This document shows positions 6,739-9,157 of a DNA stretch of 9,157 nt, piece by piece. The stretch is from Acidobacteriaceae bacterium (GTDB taxonomy: Bacteria; Acidobacteriota; Terriglobia; Terriglobales; Acidobacteriaceae), in the NCBI GenBank assembly GCA_003165455.1, contig PLUJ01000131.1, positions 1 through 9,157 of the forward strand, read 5' to 3'. Positions within the stretch are counted from its first letter, which is position 1, and each line of letters opens with the position of its first letter. The translations under genes were made by a program, and so were the position numbers. Below the pieces are notes generated by a model. The model made no database searches, was not told the origin of the DNA, and saw nothing but the letters and a program-made list of their open reading frames with translations.

Positions 6739-7112
6739 GATTTCACGATCCAGTTCGGTACGGAGTTTAGAAAGCGGGCGGCAACTGCGGTCGCGCCCGG
6801 GTGGTACTGCACTGCAACCACCGATGCCTTAATATCGAGCGAGCCATCCGAGTTGCGCAGCATGAGCACATCGGCGAACTCAAGCGGCGTGGCGCACGCG
6901 AACAGAACTTCGCGGGCTGTACCAAACTCGATCACAGTTTCTTCAAGCACAGTTTCTTCAAGCACTGGATTTGCCGGCGTGCCATCCACAGTAAGACTGC
7001 GCGTGAGTTGAATGGGGATTCGCATCGGCATCGCTTCGGGGAAAAAGCGCGCCAGATCCGCGACTGCGCTGCTTTGTGCGGCCTTCGCTTTTGCCGTACC
7101 TGCCTGCCCCAC
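6735..7112 (-). CDS. Small PilZ-like protein lacking the c-di-GMP motifs
   Basis: This is a 125-aa protein whose C-terminal 95 residues have the beta-strand rhythm of a PilZ domain: RIPIQLTRSLTVDG (31-44), a strand pair up to about residue 75, CATPLEFADVLML (73-85), DIKASVVAVQYHPG (93-106) and AVAARFLNSVPNW (109-121), the last resembling the closing strand of PilZ proteins. The RxxxR and (D/N)xSxxG motifs that bind c-di-GMP are absent, so it would be a degenerate PilZ if the assignment holds. The chosen start is a GTG at 7112 with GAGG five bases upstream; ATG codons at 7031 and 7025 are alternatives that would begin right at the domain but have no ribosome binding site. It contains a five-residue tandem duplication (LEETV LEETV). 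It is the first gene of the minus-strand run and overlaps the next gene by four bases. The family call is tentative; the coding call is firmer. Confidence 0.55.
   Translation of the reverse strand: MGQAGTAKAKAAQSSAVADLARFFPEAMPMRIPIQLTRSLTVDGTPANPVLEETVLEETVIEFGTAREVLFACATPLEFADVLMLRNSDGSLDIKASVVAVQYHPGATAVAARFLNSVPNWIVKS
6933..6962. repeat. 15-bp perfect tandem duplication inside the PilZ-like gene
   Basis: CACAGTTTCTTCAAG occurs at 6933-6947 and again at 6948-6962, followed by a further CAC. Being 15 bases long it keeps the frame and duplicates five residues (LEETV) in the encoded protein. Such a perfect short tandem copy in an otherwise non-repetitive gene suggests a recent slippage event and a site that may vary in copy number. 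Confidence 0.9.
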
Positions 7113-7151
7113 GCTTGCCTCGCTCGTTGAAACTCGAAATAGGTGCGGTTG

Positions 7152-7191
7152 GGCTCCCCCTCTTCCCGGTTAGGAAGAGCTTTGGGGAGCC
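7152..7191. repeat. Bulged 15-bp hairpin in the leader of the minus-strand operon
   Basis: The outer arms GGCTCCCC (7152-7159) and GGGGAGCC (7184-7191) pair perfectly over 8 bp. The inner arms CTCTTCC (7160-7166) and GGAAGAG (7173-7179) pair perfectly over 7 bp. A CTTT bulge sits on one side and the loop has six bases. No T-run follows on either strand, so it is not a standard terminator. It lies 40-80 bases upstream of the PilZ-like start, inside the likely mRNA leader, and could be a regulatory structure or the remnant of a palindromic repeat element. Confidence 0.7.
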
Positions 7192-7427
7192 AGAACACGC
7201 GGTTATGCCTGAAGGAGAAGCACGAAGGAGTCCAACGTTGCGAACGGAAGGACTAGCACTCAGGCGCTATATTTTTCAATCGCTTACAGGAATGGAGTGA
7301 GGAACCTCGGCAGTTCTCAGAAGCGTTCGTCTCACAATGACATAAGCGTCTCATCTCGAATCACGCGCAGGTAAGTCCAAGCCAGCCATTTCCGGGTTGA
7401 CCAATTACAGATTTAAATCGCTGCTAC

Positions 7428-7441
7428 GTTCCACGTGGAAC
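7428..7441. promoter_or_regulatory. parS: parS-type ParB binding site
   Basis: GTTCCACGTGGAAC is a perfect 14-base palindrome. It matches the core of the chromosomal parS site in the form used by Myxococcus and Pseudomonas (TGTTCCACGTGGAACA); in the 16-base frame only the first base differs (C instead of T at 7427). ParB loads at such sites, spreads, and together with ParA and SMC segregates the replication origin. It lies in the non-coding region, as a minority of parS sites do. Known parS sites cluster near oriC. No parA or parB gene is in the window. Confidence 0.75.
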
Positions 7442-7581
7442 ATGTGGAAAATGCTAATTTTTTCCGCTTCAACTTACTGATTCAACAGACGCGCTTTTTG
7501 GCGCAGCCCTGAAGTCAACGGGTTAGCCTGTGCAAAACACGTCTACTTTCGTAGGCTAAGCGAGACCTCAAAATGGGGTCT

Positions 7582-7631
7582 AAAGTGGACTTGACAACCA
7601 AGCTTTGTACCTTTTAAGGTACGACCACTTT
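7582..7631 (+). promoter_or_regulatory. Promoter with a palindromic operator over its -10 region
   Basis: TTGACA (7591-7596) is a full -35 consensus. Sixteen bases later TTTAAG (7613-7618) matches the -10 consensus at four of six positions. That -10 lies inside the near-perfect palindrome GTACCTT-TT-AAGGTAC (7607-7622). The whole unit is flanked by a second inverted repeat, AAAGTGG (7582-7588) and CCACTTT (7625-7631). A repressor bound here would block transcription. The next plus-strand gene is the FecR-domain gene about 450 bases downstream, so the transcript would be a long leader or a separate small RNA. Function is inferred from layout only. Confidence 0.4.
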
Positions 7632-7885
7632 CACGTTATCCCCGGGCCTATCCGACCCAATCAGCCAGGCGCTTCGTCACCAACTGTCTGCTGACCTGCG
7701 GAAAATTGCGCCGATTTTTAGCGTCTTTCAGGTTCACGCTGGTACGGTCGGCCTTTTCCGTTATTTAAGGCGGAGAGGATTTCTGAGGAACTTTCCGCGA
7801 GCTTAAGTATCCGGATGCCGGATTCCCCCAACCCCCAATGCGTTTTCGGAACCTGTTATGCTTCTAGCGATTGAATGGGCTGCTT

Positions 7886-7906
7886 AAAGCGCGCGGGTCG
7901 CGCTTT
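7886..7906. repeat. 8-bp perfect hairpin upstream of the FecR-domain gene
   Basis: AAAGCGCG (7886-7893) and CGCGCTTT (7899-7906) pair perfectly around the five-base loop CGGGT. The stem is GC-rich at its top and ends in AAA/TTT, which resembles a weak intrinsic terminator on either strand, but the T-run is only three bases. It could attenuate a transcript entering from the 7591 promoter or be a leader structure of the downstream gene. Confidence 0.4.
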
Positions 7907-8079
7907 CGTTGGAAGGGCCGCGAGGCTTTCAACTTTTTGTTTGCCTTGACGACGCATCTGATTTTCCGGCCTGTGATTTTTTCCAACGTCCTACGTTCCC
8001 TTGAAGTGAATATTCGCCGATTCGGGTCGTGCGAAACCGAAACGTATAACTCAACCAAAGCTTGGGAGATAAATTTTCT

Positions 8080-9157
8080 ATGAGAACAACTGTGAAGCGA
8101 ATGAAATTGGGCTGGTGCTGCGCGGTGCTCGGGATCGCGCTCGCCAGCATCCTGCCAAAAGCAGCATCCGCGCAAGATGCGGACCAGGACGATCCGCCGG
8201 GCCGGGTGGCGCGGCTTGGGTATATGGAAGGATCGGTTTCCTTTCAGCCTGCCGGAGAAAGCGATTGGGTAGGGGCCGTGCCGAATCGTCCGATGACGAC
8301 CGGCGATCAACTTTGGTCGGACGATAATTCGCGGGCCGAGGTGCAGCTTGGGTCGGCGGTGATCCGGCTGGGAGCGATGACAGGCTTCTCGTTCCTCAAC
8401 CTCGACGACAACACGGTGCAGGTGCAGCTCACGGCGGGAGTACTTAACGTGACGGTGCGGCGCCTGCGCGATGGCGATGATTTTGAGATCGATACGCCGA
8501 ACCAGGCATTCACCGTTTATCAACCCGGACATTACCGCGTGGAAGTGAATGCGGATGGAAACGAAAGCATTGTCACGGTTCGCGAGGGCGATGGCGAATC
8601 GACGGGCGGGGGACAGAGCTACGAAATTCGCGGAGGCCAGCGCGCCACTCTCAGCGGCACTGACCAGCTCTACGCCGACGTGGAGCCGCTCTATGGACCG
8701 GATGATTTCGATACCTGGTCGGAAGCGCGCGATCATCGCTTCGACTATTCGCGCTCCGCGCATTATCTCGCGCCGGATGTGGTGGGCTTCGAAGATCTGG
8801 ACGACAACGGCGACTGGCGCGACGACCCGGCCTATGGTCACGTCTGGTTTCCCAACCGGGTCGATGCCGGATGGGCGCCCTACCATGTGGGTCACTGGGA
8901 TTGGATTTCGCCCTGGGGATGGACTTGGGTGGATGACAATGCCTGGGGCTACGCTCCCTTCCACTACGGACGCTGGGTAAGCGCTGGCGGGCGTTGGGGA
9001 TGGGTTGCGGGGCCGGTGGAAGTGCAGGCCGTCTATGCGCCCGCGCTCGTCGTGTTTATTGGCGGAGGACCGGGAGGGTGGGGCGGCAATGTCGGCTGGT
9101 TCGCGCTGGGACCGCGGGAAGTGTATGTCCCGTCGTATCACGTGAGCGAGGCTTACG
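8080..9157 (+). CDS. Secreted FecR-domain/DUF6600 Trp-rich protein, N-terminal 359 codons (runs off the right edge)
   Basis: The frame is open from the ATG at 8080 to the end of the window. Residues 1-31 form a signal peptide: basic start MRTTVKRMK, hydrophobic core, and a likely cut after ASA (29-31), so the product is exported. Residues about 45-170 resemble a FecR-type sensing/beta-sandwich domain: GYMEGSVSFQPAG (47-59), MTTGDQLWSDDNSRAEVQLG (72-91) and ITP-like DFEIDTPNQAFTVYQPGHYR (134-153). Residues 240-312 carry the Trp/Tyr-rich repeats typical of DUF6600 proteins, with two units of the type GWAPYHVGHWDW and GYAPFHYGRWV. After about 325 a Gly-rich stretch begins. GGGAG (8064-8068) serves as ribosome binding site. 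The FecR family name comes from iron regulation, but single-domain secreted FecR/DUF6600 proteins without a sigma factor have no proven function, and none is assigned here. No sigma/anti-sigma pair is adjacent. Confidence 0.88.
   Translation, partial: MRTTVKRMKLGWCCAVLGIALASILPKAASAQDADQDDPPGRVARLGYMEGSVSFQPAGESDWVGAVPNRPMTTGDQLWSDDNSRAEVQLGSAVIRLGAMTGFSFLNLDDNTVQVQLTAGVLNVTVRRLRDGDDFEIDTPNQAFTVYQPGHYRVEVNADGNESIVTVREGDGESTGGGQSYEIRGGQRATLSGTDQLYADVEPLYGPDDFDTWSEARDHRFDYSRSAHYLAPDVVGFEDLDDNGDWRDDPAYGHVWFPNRVDAGWAPYHVGHWDWISPWGWTWVDDNAWGYAPFHYGRWVSAGGRWGWVAGPVEVQAVYAPALVVFIGGGPGGWGGNVGWFALGPREVYVPSYHVSEAY

Larger units (their letters stand above)
7113..8079. other. 967-base non-coding region rich in inverted repeats
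   Basis: This lies between the divergent minus-strand signalling run and the plus-strand FecR gene. No credible protein gene was found: the open frames here are short, lack ribosome binding sites or family likeness. It holds a bulged hairpin (7152-7191), a smaller hairpin AGTCC-aa-CGTT-gcg-AACG-gaa-GGACT (7229-7254), the 10-base palindrome GATTTAAATC (7410-7419), a parS-type site (7428-7441), inverted repeats TTAGCCT/AGGCTAA (7523-7529 with 7553-7559) and AGACC/GGTCT (7563-7567 with 7577-7581), a promoter with an overlapping palindrome (7582-7631), a short direct repeat CCGGAT-g-CCGGAT (7811-7823) and an 8-bp hairpin (7886-7906). The density between 7520 and 7635 would fit a structured leader or small RNA. 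Confidence 0.6.

Noticed and set aside
7076..7300. 74-codon plus-strand frame next to the 7152-7191 hairpin
   Set aside because: No ribosome binding site, no recognisable domain, and it overlaps the PilZ-like gene antisense.
7871..8083. 70-codon plus-strand frame whose stop overlaps the FecR-domain ATG
   Set aside because: It starts at a TTG with no ribosome binding site and has no family likeness; the overlap with ATGA appears fortuitous.
7864..9141. Long minus-strand open frame of 425 codons opposite the FecR-domain gene
   Set aside because: Its product is His/Arg/Pro-rich with no family likeness, while the plus strand has a ribosome binding site, signal peptide and FecR/DUF6600 repeats. 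It is an antisense by-product of the coding strand's composition.
1..9157. CRISPR array, tRNA, rRNA, or complete insertion sequence
   Set aside because: No regularly spaced repeats, no cloverleaf or rRNA-like stretch, and no transposase motif or paired terminal inverted repeats were seen on either strand.

Overview
The window reads as a piece of chromosome from a moderately GC-rich, Gram-negative-type soil or sediment bacterium. The best guess is Acidobacteriota (Terriglobia-like). That guess rests on the protein styles: a FecR/DUF6600 Trp-rich secreted protein, a degenerate PilZ-like protein, an acidobacterial-looking GlgC N-terminus and a VapBC pair. No taxonomic marker such as rRNA is present, so it is an inference.

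Left part (1-2663): the 5' part of glgC (glycogen synthesis, minus strand, cut by the window edge) diverges from a complete uvrB (nucleotide excision repair, plus strand). The 317-base gap between them carries a consensus TATAAT box for uvrB and a GAACG/CGTTC inverted repeat that could be an SOS-type operator.

Middle (2664-3631): a well-initiated 45-codon gene start encodes the first strand of a TIR-type domain (VFISHDSRD) and then stops. It looks like the stump of a larger TIR gene. Directly behind it sits a vapBC toxin-antitoxin pair whose promoter carries two tandem ACAC-N7-GTGT palindromes. The placement suggests a recombination junction in which the TIR gene lost its 3' part next to the toxin-antitoxin module.

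Right-middle (3696-7112, minus strand): four co-oriented genes that look like one transcription unit. In transcription order they are a small PilZ-like protein, an unrecognised 371-aa helical protein (4-base overlap with the first), a pseudo-receiver fused to a histidine-kinase dimerisation (DHp) domain with no ATPase domain, and an enlarged CheR-type methyltransferase. No CheA, CheW, CheB or receptor gene is visible. This is the most unusual gene set in the window and may be an atypical chemosensory or c-di-GMP-linked signalling module.

Right (7113-9157): a 967-base non-coding stretch is rich in inverted repeats. It includes a perfect 14-base GTTCCACGTGGAAC palindrome (a chromosomal parS/ParB site), a bulged 15-bp hairpin, and a TTGACA promoter whose -10 region lies inside a GTACCTT/AAGGTAC palindrome. 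It leads to a secreted FecR-domain/DUF6600 protein on the plus strand that runs off the right edge. The parS site suggests that the window lies in the origin-proximal part of the chromosome.
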